DNA of 64,000 bases, taken from the NCBI GenBank assembly GCA_050331695.1, contig JBHJGP010000020.1:1-64000 (forward strand). The letters run 5' to 3'. The DNA is from JBHJGP01 sp050331695. GTDB lineage: Bacteria; Pseudomonadota; Alphaproteobacteria; Geminicoccales; Geminicoccaceae. Every line of letters begins with the position of its first letter. The first letter of the stretch is position 1. The translations under genes were made by a program, and so were the position numbers. The notes under the pieces are model-generated. The model saw nothing but the letters and a program-made list of their open reading frames with translations, was not told the origin of the DNA and ran no database searches. Shown here in pieces: positions 26,592-35,332 of the stretch.

Positions 26592-27197
26592 TCAACTGGG
26601 ACAGTGAGCACCGGTATCGATCCATGCTTGAGTCAGTTCACCGAAGGCCTGTTGGGTGCCGGGCACCGGTTCGCGGCCCGCCCCTGGCTCCCAGCCCCAG
26701 CCGACAAGGCCGTCATTGGCGTTGTGCTCGTGCAACTCCGCGAGAGAGCGGCCTCCGTTTCGCTCCGGATCCTTGATCGCCTCACAAATCTCGCCCAGGG
26801 ACAGGCCGACCCAGCCCATGGAGATGGGCGCCAGGTGCCAGGGCTCATGGCCTGGAATGGATCCCTCGGCCCCGACATAAGCCACGTTTTCGGACGCGTG
26901 GCAGGTGTTGCAGCGCATGCCGGGCGCCCCGAAACCGCTTTCGTCATAGCGGACGACGGGCGGCTGGTGGGCCGCCATGTCCTCACCTTGAAGAGGTGTG
27001 TCGCCGCGCGGATGACAATTCATGCACCGAGGATGGGTGAGGACCTTACCCATTTCCTCGAACAAGGCGACCGACCGCTGCGTCTCGTCGGCGATATCGG
27101 CAAACGCGTCGACGGATGCCAATCCCTCCTCCTGGGCGTGGGCAGCGCTTGAGAGCGCCAGCAGGCCCAGGAGGAGGGCAGACACAATCTTCTTCAT
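26592..27197 (-). CDS. Diheme c-type cytochrome, probable electron acceptor of the IorAB dehydrogenase
   Basis: 201 residues with a signal peptide (1-21, ending AAHA) and two haem c motifs, CMNCH at 58-62 and CNTCH at 96-100, so a periplasmic diheme protein. The wording LTHPRCMNCHPRGDTPLQG is typical of the isoquinoline 1-oxidoreductase-associated cytochrome subunit. I use the ATG at 27197; the frame extends 6 codons to a TTG overlapping the iorB stop. Placed directly after iorB, it most likely passes electrons from the molybdenum enzyme to the respiratory chain. Confidence 0.82.
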   Translation of the reverse strand: MKKIVSALLLGLLALSSAAHAQEEGLASVDAFADIADETQRSVALFEEMGKVLTHPRCMNCHPRGDTPLQGEDMAAHQPPVVRYDESGFGAPGMRCNTCHASENVAYVGAEGSIPGHEPWHLAPISMGWVGLSLGEICEAIKDPERNGGRSLAELHEHNANDGLVGWGWEPGAGREPVPGTQQAFGELTQAWIDTGAHCPS

Positions 27198-27211
27198 GAC
27201 GAGAAGGTTCC

Positions 27212-29377
27212 TCAAGCGGCCGCAGAGGTGAACGGCAGTTGGTAGGGCATCTGGCCGGTCAAAGCTCGCCAGGCGTTAGCGACGGCGGGCGCAATCGGCG
27301 GTAGCCCGGGCTCGCCGACACCGGTCGGATCGGCCGAGCTGTCGATGATCGACACTTCGACGGCCGGCATCTCGGAAATCCGCAACATCCGGTAAGTGTC
27401 GAAATTGGCCTGGCCGACACGCCCTCCTTCCTGGAGAACGATCTCGTCGAACAAGACCGAGCCCAAGCCGTAGCCAATACCGCCCTCCATCTGGGCGCGG
27501 ATCACATTCGGGTTGACGGCGACGCCGCAATCAACAGCGCACCACACCTTCTCGACTTTCGGCGCGCCATTTTGCTCGGAGACCTCGGCGATCATAGCGA
27601 CGTAACTGTTGAAACTTTCATGTAGCGCCACGCCGTAGGAGCGACCATCGCTGCCGTTCGGACCGGACCATTCGGCCATGTCGGCAACGCGCTCGAGAAC
27701 GCCTCTGTCCCGGCCGGCATCCGCCTTGATCAGATCGAGGCGGCCCTGAACCCGATCCTTGCCGCCCTTTTCCAGGAGTTCGTCCAAGAACGTTTCGGTG
27801 GCGTAGGCCGTGTGCGTATGGCCGACGGAGCGCCACCAGAGGACGGGTACCGGGCTCTCCATCTGGGTCCAGGTCACCCGGTGCGCCGGCCAGTCATAGG
27901 GCATCTTGGTCGAACCCTCGAACGAGGTCGGATCCATGCCGTCTTCCATCAACATCTCGAACGGCGAGCCGGCGACGATCGACTGATTGGCGATCCGGTT
28001 TTCCCAGGCGACGATGTTGCCGTTCGCATCGAGGCCGCCTTTCAACCGATGGACCGTCAATGGCCGATAGTAGCCGCCCTTGATGTCGTTTTCGCGGGTC
28101 CAAACAAGCTTGTAGCTGCCCTCACCGCCTGCCTTGGCGATCGACGCGATCTCGGCGGCCACATGGGAGGTCGGCTGGGCCCGGCGACCGAAACTGCCGC
28201 CGGCGAGCATGGTGTGGATCCGAACCTTGGCGACATCGATGCCGAGCGTTGCGGCCGCTGTTTGATGGTCGACCGTCTGCAGCTGCGAGCCCATCCAGAT
28301 ATCGGCCTCGCCGTTTCTCCACTCGATCACCGCGTCCAGGGGCTCCAAGGGTGCATGAGCGAGGAACGGGAACCGAAACTCGGCCTCATGAATGCTGTCG
28401 GCACCATCGAAGGCCGCTTCAACATCGCCGCTTTCCTCGGCGACCCGGCCTTGATCAGCCGCGGCTTCGGACCAGACCTCGAAAAGCTGCTCGGAACTCC
28501 GCGTCTCGGCTCCGCTTTCATTCCATTCGACAGTGAGCGCGTCGCGCCCCTGGAAGGCGGCGTAGGTATTCTTGGCCCAGACGGCGACGCCGGACGATAT
28601 CTCCGCCACCTTCTCCACGCCGGCGATTTGGAGGGCCGCGCTGTCATCGATGCCCGTGACGGTGGCTCCGAAGGTCGGCGGGTGAGCGACGGCGACGGTG
28701 AGCATGCCGTCCCGGTAGACATCGATCGTAAACTCGGCCCGGCCGGTTGTCTTAATCAGACTGTCGACCTTGGGCCGGTCGGTGCCGATCAATTTGAAAT
28801 CTTTCGGATCCTTGAGCATCGGTTCGGCTGGCAGCTCGCCCTGCCGCGCCGCTTCCGCGAGCGGACCGAAGCTCGACTGGTTGTCCGAAGCCGCGTGGGA
28901 GATGATCCCGTTCTCGACGGTGATTTCTTCCGCCGGCACACCCCACTCGCGTGCGGCCGCATCGACGAGCATCGCCCGGGCGGCAGCGCCGGCACGCCGC
29001 ATCTGCATGTAGGAATTGGCGATCGCCGTAGAGCCACCGGTACCCTGGATACCGAAGGCCAGGTTTTTATAGAGTTCGGCATCGGACGGCGCCGATGCGG
29101 CCCGCATCTGCGACCAGTCGGCGTCGAGCTCCTCGGCGACCAAGGTCGTCAGGCCTGTGTTGGGTCCCTGGCCGAACTCCAGATGTTTGATCAGCACCGT
29201 TACGGTATCGTCGGGAGCGATCCGAACGAAGGCATTGGGAGCGAAATTTTCGTCAATGGCGCCGCTGTTCTGGATGACGGCCGCAGCTCCGGATTGGGCC
29301 CGGGCAGCCATCGGCAAACTGACGCTGACAATCAGGCCAGCCAAGAATTCCCGGCGGCGAGCGGTGACTTGGGACAT
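27212..29377 (-). CDS. iorB: Molybdopterin-binding large subunit, isoquinoline 1-oxidoreductase beta-like
   Basis: 721 residues of the xanthine oxidase family subtype that carries its own export signal: ARRREFLAGL within the first 20 residues is a Tat-like twin-arginine start. Aldehyde-oxidase-type molybdopterin-binding motifs follow: GGSFGRRAQP near the middle, CAVDCGVAVNPN, and the terminal GVGEPGLPPIAPAVANA, where Glu is the catalytic base equivalent. It hydroxylates an N-heteroaromatic or oxidises an aldehyde. Being Tat-exported, it probably works in the periplasm with the Fe-S subunit encoded 3 bp upstream and the diheme cytochrome downstream. The substrate is unknown. Confidence 0.88.
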   Translation of the reverse strand: MSQVTARRREFLAGLIVSVSLPMAARAQSGAAAVIQNSGAIDENFAPNAFVRIAPDDTVTVLIKHLEFGQGPNTGLTTLVAEELDADWSQMRAASAPSDAELYKNLAFGIQGTGGSTAIANSYMQMRRAGAAARAMLVDAAAREWGVPAEEITVENGIISHAASDNQSSFGPLAEAARQGELPAEPMLKDPKDFKLIGTDRPKVDSLIKTTGRAEFTIDVYRDGMLTVAVAHPPTFGATVTGIDDSAALQIAGVEKVAEISSGVAVWAKNTYAAFQGRDALTVEWNESGAETRSSEQLFEVWSEAAADQGRVAEESGDVEAAFDGADSIHEAEFRFPFLAHAPLEPLDAVIEWRNGEADIWMGSQLQTVDHQTAAATLGIDVAKVRIHTMLAGGSFGRRAQPTSHVAAEIASIAKAGGEGSYKLVWTRENDIKGGYYRPLTVHRLKGGLDANGNIVAWENRIANQSIVAGSPFEMLMEDGMDPTSFEGSTKMPYDWPAHRVTWTQMESPVPVLWWRSVGHTHTAYATETFLDELLEKGGKDRVQGRLDLIKADAGRDRGVLERVADMAEWSGPNGSDGRSYGVALHESFNSYVAMIAEVSEQNGAPKVEKVWCAVDCGVAVNPNVIRAQMEGGIGYGLGSVLFDEIVLQEGGRVGQANFDTYRMLRISEMPAVEVSIIDSSADPTGVGEPGLPPIAPAVANAWRALTGQMPYQLPFTSAAA

Positions 29378-29380
29378 GGC

Positions 29381-29842
29381 TCAGCCCTCCAGCTTATCGG
29401 CGGCGTCGTGAATAGCCTGGCGAATTCGGACATAGGTCGCGCAGCGGCAGATGTTTCCGGCCATGGCCCGGTCAATGTCCTCGTCCGTGGGCTTCGGCAT
29501 CTCTTGCAACAGTGCCGTCGCCGATATCACCTGGCCCGATTGACAGTAGCCGCACTGCGGCACGTCGATGGCCACCCACGCCTCCTGCACGGCTTCGGCC
29601 TCGGGCCCTTCCAGCGCTTCGATGGTCGTGATCTCGGCACCCTCGGCCGCCGCCAGCGGTGTGATACAGGAGCGCCGTGTCATGCCGTTGAAGAGCACCG
29701 TGCAGGCGCCGCACTGGGCGATCCCACAACCGAATTTCGTGCCCGTTAGCCTCAGCTCGTCGCGAAGAACCCAAAGGAGTGGCATGTTCGGATCGGCGTC
29801 AATCTGCCGTTCTTCGCCGTTGACGGAGACCGTGATGGCCAT
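29381..29842 (-). CDS. iorA: [2Fe-2S] small subunit, isoquinoline 1-oxidoreductase alpha-like
   Basis: 153 residues with two [2Fe-2S] clusters. The plant-type N-terminal cluster is held by Cys39, Cys44, Cys47 and Cys59 (GCGIAQCGAC...SC). The C-terminal cluster is held by Cys97, Cys100, Cys132 and Cys134 (CGYC...CRC). It carries electrons from the molybdenum site of IorB. The ATG at 29842 is preceded by GGGAAGGGAG; the longer reading to 29899 is spurious. It has no signal of its own and would be co-exported with IorB. First gene of the iorA-iorB-cytochrome operon. Confidence 0.9.
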   Translation of the reverse strand: MAITVSVNGEERQIDADPNMPLLWVLRDELRLTGTKFGCGIAQCGACTVLFNGMTRRSCITPLAAAEGAEITTIEALEGPEAEAVQEAWVAIDVPQCGYCQSGQVISATALLQEMPKPTDEDIDRAMAGNICRCATYVRIRQAIHDAADKLEG

Positions 29843-29946
29843 GGCTGGAGCTCCCTTCCCATGCGAATAGCCAAGACGCCCGAAGGCGCCGACCCGCATT
29901 CACCTAGTCTGAACAGCGCATGAGAAAAGCGGGCCGGCGCGCGCAA

Positions 29947-30120
29947 CTACTCGGTGGCTTCTTCGGCCGCTTCACCCGCCTCTTCGGCGGCTTCATCCAC
30001 CTCTTCAGCGGCCTCTTCGACCGGGCCTTCGTCGCAAGCGGAAAGACCGCCGATGAACAAACCAGCAATTAGAAGGATTAGGATTTTCCGAAGGATATCG
30101 GCGTGCATAACGTGACCCAT
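29947..30120 (-). CDS. Small Glu/Ala-rich lipoprotein
   Basis: A 57-residue ORF (alternative start at 30108 gives 53). It has a basic N-terminus, a hydrophobic core ILILLIAGLFIGG and a lipobox LSAC, so the Cys should be lipidated. The mature part is about 28 residues made almost only of Glu, Ala and Asp in a degenerate EEAAEE pattern, acidic and probably helical. It lies about 100 bp upstream of the iorA start on the same strand and 100 bp downstream of the AsmA gene. It may anchor a complex or be an entericidin-like surface peptide; its function is unknown. Confidence 0.6.
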   Translation of the reverse strand: MGHVMHADILRKILILLIAGLFIGGLSACDEGPVEEAAEEVDEAAEEAGEAAEEATE

Positions 30121-30153
30121 TTCTTGTTGGAGGCTTCACGACAATGGAACAGC

Positions 30154-30187
30154 TCCGCGGAGGTTCCGTGACAGCCGCGGATTTTTT
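30154..30187. terminator. Hairpin with T-run (terminator-like)
   Basis: TCCGCGG (30154-30160) and CCGCGGA (30175-30181) form a perfect 7-bp GC-rich stem with a 14-nt loop, followed on the plus strand by TTTTTT (30182-30187). It lies between the AsmA stop and the small lipoprotein gene, both on the minus strand. The T-run is on the wrong side for AsmA transcription, so its use as a terminator is uncertain. Confidence 0.35.
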
Positions 30188-30219
30188 GCTGTGTTCTTCG
30201 ACCTCCGCGCCCTGCCCGC

Positions 30220-32163
30220 TTACTCCTTAGCGATCCTAATCAGGCGTTCGCAAGGCACATTCTCGGCGGTGCCGAAATCGAAAGGCGGCACGAACTCGAG
30301 GATCGATCCAGCATCAACGGCGATCGAAGGTGCCTCGAAGCTGTCTTCCACATGGATCGTCGAGCGAAAGGTGAAGAGGCTCGGGTCCTTCGGGTAGGGT
30401 GTGACGGTCAGATCCAACGTCTCCGCGCCGAGGTCGATCTGGCCCCGGACGTCGACCACCGAATCGCGGGTATCCAGAACCGCAAAGCGGACATTCGCCA
30501 CCCCCTGTTCGACGAAGAGATCGGTGGCGAGGCAGCGAATGGGAACACGGGCATCGCCATCACTACCGAGAAAAAGACCGACGGTCTCAGCGATATCGAG
30601 GCTCGCGAGTTCGAGGATCAGCGCGCTGATCTGGCCTTCGGTCATCACCAGATAGCTCGTGCCCGTCGCGCTATCGAGCATCTCGTGGAGCGAATTGCCG
30701 ACGCCCGAGAGCTTGATGCGTCCGTCGATCTGGCCGCCCATCTCCTGGACGAGTTGGGAGCCTCGAAACGCCTCCTTAAGGTGCAGATCGCGGATCCGAA
30801 CAAGGGTGTCGATCTCAACCGGATCTTGCTCGCCGTAGAGCGAGGCCCAAAGGTTTACGGTCCCCTTGGCGATACCGAAACTGACGGGCTCAAGACGAAG
30901 CACGCCGTCTTTGAGGTCAAAGGCCGCATCGAGATCGTCGATCGGTAGCCCCGGCGCCAGTATCTGTTTTGCCCGAAGCCGCGCTTGACCGTTGGCTGCT
31001 CGAAGCCTCGGCAGGCTGATGTCTCGGTCGGGGATGAGACCTTCGCTCGGTTCGACCGCGTCCTCGTCGACGGGTGCACCGACGAAGCCCGACAGATCGT
31101 CGAAATCGAGTTTCCGGGAGTGGAGATCGATATTGAAGAAGAGCGGTTCCCGGCCGAGATCCGCCTCGATGAACCCTTGAAGGTCGCTGTCGCCGAGCAC
31201 GCCGTCGACATTGGCGAACCGCCAGATCTCGCCGTCCCGCGCCAGATCGCCAGCCAGCCGATAGGGAGGCGTCGGCGGAAAGGGGATGTTGGTGAGCGGA
31301 AAGATATCGGCCAGATTGTCGCCACTGACATTCAAATTGAGATCGACGCCGGCAACCTCCAGGGGCCGGGTCAGGGTGCCGGTGATCCACGCTTCCGTCT
31401 GGCCTAGTTGTAAGGATAAATCGACCGGATAGGGTGCTACCGGATCCCTCAGCTTGGTGAAGGCACCGGCTGCCAGACGTAAGGCAAAGCTCTCGCCTTG
31501 AAACTGTCCCTCACCCGCCAGTTCGACCTGGTCGCCGCCACCGCCACCGCCGCTGACAGTGTCGATCGCCCCCTTGAGGTCGATGCCGCGGCCCTCGTCG
31601 ATGAATTCGAAGGAACCCTCCCGGATGGTGAGTACTTCGATCGTCGGGGTCTCGGTCCGATCCTCCGGCAACGCTTCCTCGGCCAACTCCTCCGCCGGGT
31701 CGAAAATCTCCTCTTCGTCCGGCCTCTGACCGAGGTTCCAGTTCGCTTCGCCCTGGACAGTCTGTTGCAGGAACAATCTCGGTCCGACGACAGCCACCTC
31801 CGGCAGGATCACCCGGCCCTCCAACAAAGGCCAGAGGCGGATCGAGGCTTGCAATTGGTCGATCTCAGCCAGATTTGGCGCCCGCCCCCATTCAACATTG
31901 GCGATCTCGAGGCCTCTTAGACGAAAGCGCGGAACCCAGCCGGCACGGAAGGCGATCGGCCCCTCTATTCTAACCTCGCGATCCAACGCGGCGCTCGCTT
32001 GTTCGGCCAGCCAGGCTTTCCAAGTCGCTGGCTCGAGAACGAAAACACCGAGCAACAGCGCCATTGTCACAAACGCTAGCTCAGCGCCAATGCCTTTAAT
32101 CCATGCGATGGAAGCGAGCACCCAGCCGTTCAAGGTCTTTCTTCCGCCGTTCAAGCCCGCCAC
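30220..32163 (-). CDS. AsmA family protein
   Basis: A 647-residue inner-membrane-anchored protein. A single hydrophobic helix lies near residues 25-50 (AELAFVTMALLLGVFVLEP), followed by AsmA features: REVRIEGPIAFRAGWVPRFRLRGLEIANV, an IRLWPLLEGRVILPEV strand, an acidic linker at about 170-190, and the C-terminal AsmA domain with ASGTSYLVMTEGQISALI-like wording and DLTVTPYPKDPSLF. AsmA proteins face the periplasm and are linked to outer-membrane lipid homeostasis. It is monocistronic. The exact role in this organism is unknown. Confidence 0.88.
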   Translation of the reverse strand: MAGLNGGRKTLNGWVLASIAWIKGIGAELAFVTMALLLGVFVLEPATWKAWLAEQASAALDREVRIEGPIAFRAGWVPRFRLRGLEIANVEWGRAPNLAEIDQLQASIRLWPLLEGRVILPEVAVVGPRLFLQQTVQGEANWNLGQRPDEEEIFDPAEELAEEALPEDRTETPTIEVLTIREGSFEFIDEGRGIDLKGAIDTVSGGGGGGDQVELAGEGQFQGESFALRLAAGAFTKLRDPVAPYPVDLSLQLGQTEAWITGTLTRPLEVAGVDLNLNVSGDNLADIFPLTNIPFPPTPPYRLAGDLARDGEIWRFANVDGVLGDSDLQGFIEADLGREPLFFNIDLHSRKLDFDDLSGFVGAPVDEDAVEPSEGLIPDRDISLPRLRAANGQARLRAKQILAPGLPIDDLDAAFDLKDGVLRLEPVSFGIAKGTVNLWASLYGEQDPVEIDTLVRIRDLHLKEAFRGSQLVQEMGGQIDGRIKLSGVGNSLHEMLDSATGTSYLVMTEGQISALILELASLDIAETVGLFLGSDGDARVPIRCLATDLFVEQGVANVRFAVLDTRDSVVDVRGQIDLGAETLDLTVTPYPKDPSLFTFRSTIHVEDSFEAPSIAVDAGSILEFVPPFDFGTAENVPCERLIRIAKE

Positions 32164-32288
32164 TTTATCGATGACGGGTTGCGGGCCAAGACCCGGGCGC
32201 GACGTCGTGATCGGTCACCAACTCGCAACTGAGTGATTGAGCCCCACCCGGCTCCACGCCCGCGGGCGCAACACAATGGAGGAAACCG

Positions 32289-32882
32289 ATGCTGACGCTC
32301 TACCACGCCCCCCAATCGCGGTCGTCGCGGATCATCTGGCTGCTCGAGGAACTGAGCGCGTCTTACGACATCGTTTATGTCGACATCGTGCGACAGGATG
32401 GTTCGGGGGGCGCTGATCCCATAAATCCGCACCCCGACAAAAAGGTCCCGGCTCTGGTCCATGACGACCAGTTGGTGACCGAAACGGTCGCCATCACCCA
32501 CTACCTTACTGAACTCTATCCGGGTTCCCCGATAGCCCCCGCTCCAGGTATGCCGGGGCGAGGCGCTTATCTTAGTTGGCTCGCTTACTACGGCTCGACC
32601 GTCGAGACGGTGCTTATCCTTGCCATGCTCGGACTCGGTGACCGCAAGGAACTGGTCGCCACATTCAGAACCCGCGCCGAGCTTGACGCCCGGATCCTCA
32701 AAGCGCTTGGCGAACACGCCTTTATTCTGGGAGACCAGTTCAGCGCCGTCGACATTCTGCTCGCCAACATGGGCCATTGGATGCGCCCCTTGATGCCGGA
32801 GGGCGAGCTTGTTGACGACTATCTCAAACGGTGTGGCGATCGCCCAGCCTTGAGAGCAGCGCGCGATAAAGACGGGCGTTGA
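32289..32882 (+). CDS. Glutathione S-transferase family protein
   Basis: 197 residues. The N-terminal thioredoxin-like domain starts MLTLYHAPQSRSSRIIWLLEEL, with Ser residues at the position of the catalytic Ser/Tyr. KVPALVHDDQLVTETVAI carries the cis-Pro and glutathione-binding Glu/Thr. The helical C-terminal domain ends GDQFSAVDILLANMGHW, with the conserved N-capping Asp. A strong GGAGG precedes the start. Divergent from the AsmA gene. It probably conjugates or reduces electrophiles; the substrate is not predictable. Confidence 0.88.
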   Translation: MLTLYHAPQSRSSRIIWLLEELSASYDIVYVDIVRQDGSGGADPINPHPDKKVPALVHDDQLVTETVAITHYLTELYPGSPIAPAPGMPGRGAYLSWLAYYGSTVETVLILAMLGLGDRKELVATFRTRAELDARILKALGEHAFILGDQFSAVDILLANMGHWMRPLMPEGELVDDYLKRCGDRPALRAARDKDGR

Positions 32883-33030
32883 ATAGGTTTACCCGCGCTA
32901 CCGTGCTTTCGCGCGGATGGTCGAGCCGAGCGCAAGCGCCAGCAAAGCCGATGCTTCGCTGGTGCTCACCAACCAGGACAAGAACGAGTGCGGGCTCGCT
33001 GGCCCGCCGCGTCAACGTTCCGACGTGACC

Positions 33031-33621
33031 TTAGTGGACGACCTCGACGACCACCCGCCGGTTGGCAGGCTCCCGAACGCCGTCCTCAGTCTGCACGGCC
33101 AGGTTCGTCTCACCTTCGGCCTGGGTCTCGATCACCGTCGCGTTGATGCCTTCGGCCCGCAGCGCCGCCGCAACGGCTTCAGCCCGACGCCGTGACAGAT
33201 CGAGATTGTACTCGGCCGGCCCGGACGTATCCGCATGACCGACCACCGTCACGTCGGTGACCTCGTCGAGCGTCAGCCGGTCGATCAGCGAATCGAGGGT
33301 CGCCAGACCAGTTCCAGTAATTTCGTCTTCGTCGAGTTCGAAGAAGATGGTTCGCTCGTCGATGGTGGGGCCCGTGTCGGCGGGAGCGACGGCAGCAACC
33401 TCCTCTTCGACAACCGGCTCCGCAACTTCCGGCTGCGGGCAGGGATCGCCGCCGACGATGGTCACAAGATCACCGTCCTTATCGCGCACAGCGTCGTCAT
33501 CATCGTCGAGCACGGCGTTACAGAAATTCGGTTCATCCCCCGTCTGAGCATGTACCGGGCTGGTGGACATGACCGACAACACGATCAGCGAAGCGCCCGC
33601 GAGCCAAAGTGCATCGCGCAT
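33031..33621 (-). CDS. OmpA-family peptidoglycan-associated protein
   Basis: 196 residues from the ATG at 33621 (GGAG upstream). It has a signal peptide (1-25, ending PVHA), a short acidic central region with AEPVVEEEVAAVAP, and a C-terminal OmpA/MotB peptidoglycan-binding domain of about 110 residues: VTVVGHADTSGPAEYNLDLSRRRAEAVAAAL with the conserved Asp and Arg that contact diaminopimelate. No beta-barrel domain or lipobox is present, so it is a periplasmic or loosely anchored linker of the envelope. The 149 bp to the GST stop carry no gene. Confidence 0.87.
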   Translation of the reverse strand: MRDALWLAGASLIVLSVMSTSPVHAQTGDEPNFCNAVLDDDDDAVRDKDGDLVTIVGGDPCPQPEVAEPVVEEEVAAVAPADTGPTIDERTIFFELDEDEITGTGLATLDSLIDRLTLDEVTDVTVVGHADTSGPAEYNLDLSRRRAEAVAAALRAEGINATVIETQAEGETNLAVQTEDGVREPANRRVVVEVVH

Positions 33622-33830
33622 TCTTGGTTCTCCTTCGTCCTGGTGCAAACAGGTTCTGTTAATGCACAATTCGTCATTCGGTTCCTTCACAGCCGCTTCC
33701 ACGACGAAACGTCAACCTTAAACTGAAGGTTTTGTAGAAAAGCCTGTGAGTACAAGTCTTTTTGCCATGACTTGTGTCTTCAACGCCAACCGCGTAACCG
33801 TCAGTTTTGAATCTGACAAGGTCATGGTGG

Positions 33831-34487
33831 ATGACGACTGATCAAAAAACGGCGCTGGCGACGGCGGCCATGCTTCTCGAGGTCGAAGCCGTTCATATTC
33901 GCCCGTTTGAGCCCTTCACCCTCACCTCGGGCCGGCAAAGCCCAATCTACGTCGATTGCCGCAAGCTGATCTCTTTTCCGCGCGTTCGCCGTCAGCTCAT
34001 GCGCTATGCGGCCGATCTCATTCAAGAACGGGTCGGCTATGAAAGTCTCGATGTGATAGCCGGCGGCGAGACGGCCGGCATTCCCTTCGCCGCCTGGATC
34101 GCGGACACGTTGATGTTGCCCATGGCCTACGTGCGGAAGAAACCGAAGGGTTTTGGTCGCAACGCCCAGATCGAAGGGGTGATCGCCGAGGGCGCCAGGG
34201 TGCTCCTGGTCGAGGATCTGGCGAGCGACGGCGGTAGCAAGCTGTCCTTCTGTCAGGCAATTCGGGATGCCGGCGCCAAAATCGACCACGCTTTCGTCAT
34301 CTTCTTCTACGACATCTATCCCGGCAGTCGGGAAGCGCTTCAGGCCGAGGGCATCACGCTCTTGAACCTGGCGACCTGGCGGGACGTGCTCGACGTCGCC
34401 CGCCGGCAAGAACGCCTAACGTTCGAGGCACTTTCGATGGTCGAAGCCTATCTCGGCGATCCGGAAGCTTGGACGCCTATGACCTAG
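33831..34487 (+). CDS. pyrE: Orotate phosphoribosyltransferase
   Basis: 218 residues. Converts orotate and PRPP to OMP in pyrimidine synthesis. The core phrases are PFTLTSGRQSPIYVDCRKLISFP, the flexible loop AYVRKKPKGFGRNAQIEG with the PRPP-contacting Lys and Arg, and the PRPP motif VLLVEDLASDGGSK. I choose the ATG at 33831, with GGTGG just upstream, over a TTG at 33807. It is alone on the plus strand and its stop is 1 bp from the opposing DUF1330 stop. No pyrF is adjacent. Confidence 0.92.
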   Translation: MTTDQKTALATAAMLLEVEAVHIRPFEPFTLTSGRQSPIYVDCRKLISFPRVRRQLMRYAADLIQERVGYESLDVIAGGETAGIPFAAWIADTLMLPMAYVRKKPKGFGRNAQIEGVIAEGARVLLVEDLASDGGSKLSFCQAIRDAGAKIDHAFVIFFYDIYPGSREALQAEGITLLNLATWRDVLDVARRQERLTFEALSMVEAYLGDPEAWTPMT

Positions 34488-34488
34488 C

Positions 34489-34779
34489 TCAGTTCGTGCC
34501 TTCGACGATCACAACCTCGGATTCGGCATAAGCCTGGCGAAGCTTCGCCGCCGCTTGATATTCCGGCGAGTTATAGCAGGCCAAAGCCTGCTTATAGCTG
34601 TCGAATTCGATGATCACGTGGCGTGAACGGACCGGTCCCTCGGGACCTTCGAACCGGCCGCCTCTGACGAGGAAGCGGGCGTCGTATTTTTCGAACGCCA
34701 GGGCATCGGCCTCGATGTAGCGGGGATAGTTGTCCGGATCGGTCACGTCGACATGAACGATCCAGTAACCCTTGGCCAT
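34489..34779 (-). CDS. DUF1330 domain protein
   Basis: A 96-residue dimeric ferredoxin-like alpha+beta protein. The sequence MAKGYWIVHVDVTDPDNYPRYIE, then KYDARFLVRGGRFEGPEG and HVIIEFDSYKQALACYNSPEYQAA, is diagnostic of DUF1330. Such proteins are small, cytosolic and of uncertain role, with a fold like that of antibiotic-biosynthesis monooxygenases. The gene abuts pyrE tail to tail, with only 1 bp between stops. A single gene. Confidence 0.88.
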   Translation of the reverse strand: MAKGYWIVHVDVTDPDNYPRYIEADALAFEKYDARFLVRGGRFEGPEGPVRSRHVIIEFDSYKQALACYNSPEYQAAAKLRQAYAESEVVIVEGTN

Positions 34780-34878
34780 GACTTCCCTCCGACAACATTT
34801 TCGGTCATCGTCCTTCAGTGCCCGTATACAGCGCGTCTGGCACGGCGCGCTTTCAGAGATCGAAGGGCTTGCTGAAAC

Positions 34879-35229
34879 TCACGGGTTATCTGGTGCCGGG
34901 GCGTCGAAATCCCAGACCACCTCGCCGTTCCGCGCGTAGAGATAGCACGTCTGACCGGACCGTTGCTCGCATCGGCGGATGGCACTGTTGACGCCCCCGA
35001 TACCACCGGTGCGGCAGGTGTCGGTGGAGGGGCAGTGGGTGGCGTCGCCAACCTGACCGGCCTCGGTCACCACGAACAACAGCGGCTGTTGTAGCGATTG
35101 CCATTGCTCGAAGTAGGTTTGGCTCTGAGACTGCAGGACCATTGGCCCGCTGCCAACCATCTCTCTGTCCGTGCCCGCGCAAGCACTCAAACCCACCAGA
35201 CTGAGGCTCACGACGAAACTCTTTCTCAT
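34879..35229 (-). CDS. Hypothetical lipoprotein
   Basis: 116 residues from the ATG at 35229. A short signal ends in the lipobox LSAC with Cys17. The mature domain holds four further Cys (GDATHCPSTDTCRTGG, IRRCEQRSGQTCYLYARNGEVVWD), enough for two disulphides, and the motif CYLYARNGEVVWD resembles the C-terminal strand of small secreted proteins of unknown function. It lies just downstream of minE on the same strand with a 100-bp gap. I do not recognise a function. Confidence 0.7.
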   Translation of the reverse strand: MRKSFVVSLSLVGLSACAGTDREMVGSGPMVLQSQSQTYFEQWQSLQQPLLFVVTEAGQVGDATHCPSTDTCRTGGIGGVNSAIRRCEQRSGQTCYLYARNGEVVWDFDAPAPDNP

Positions 35230-35332
35230 GGCAATACCCTCGATCCGGTCAAACACCGCAGGCGGTAAGAACGTATAACACGGATCGAGGGGTTAATGGT
35301 GGACGCAGCTATTGACGCCCACCGGACGACAG

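Noticed and set aside
27812..29749. 645-codon plus-strand ORF opposite iorB/iorA
   Set aside because: Shadow of the molybdenum hydroxylase genes; composition rich in Arg, Gly, His and Asp with no domain.
32905..33030. Possible terminator or gene between GST and OmpA stops
   Set aside because: Short GC-rich stems without a T-run and no frame with protein-like features.
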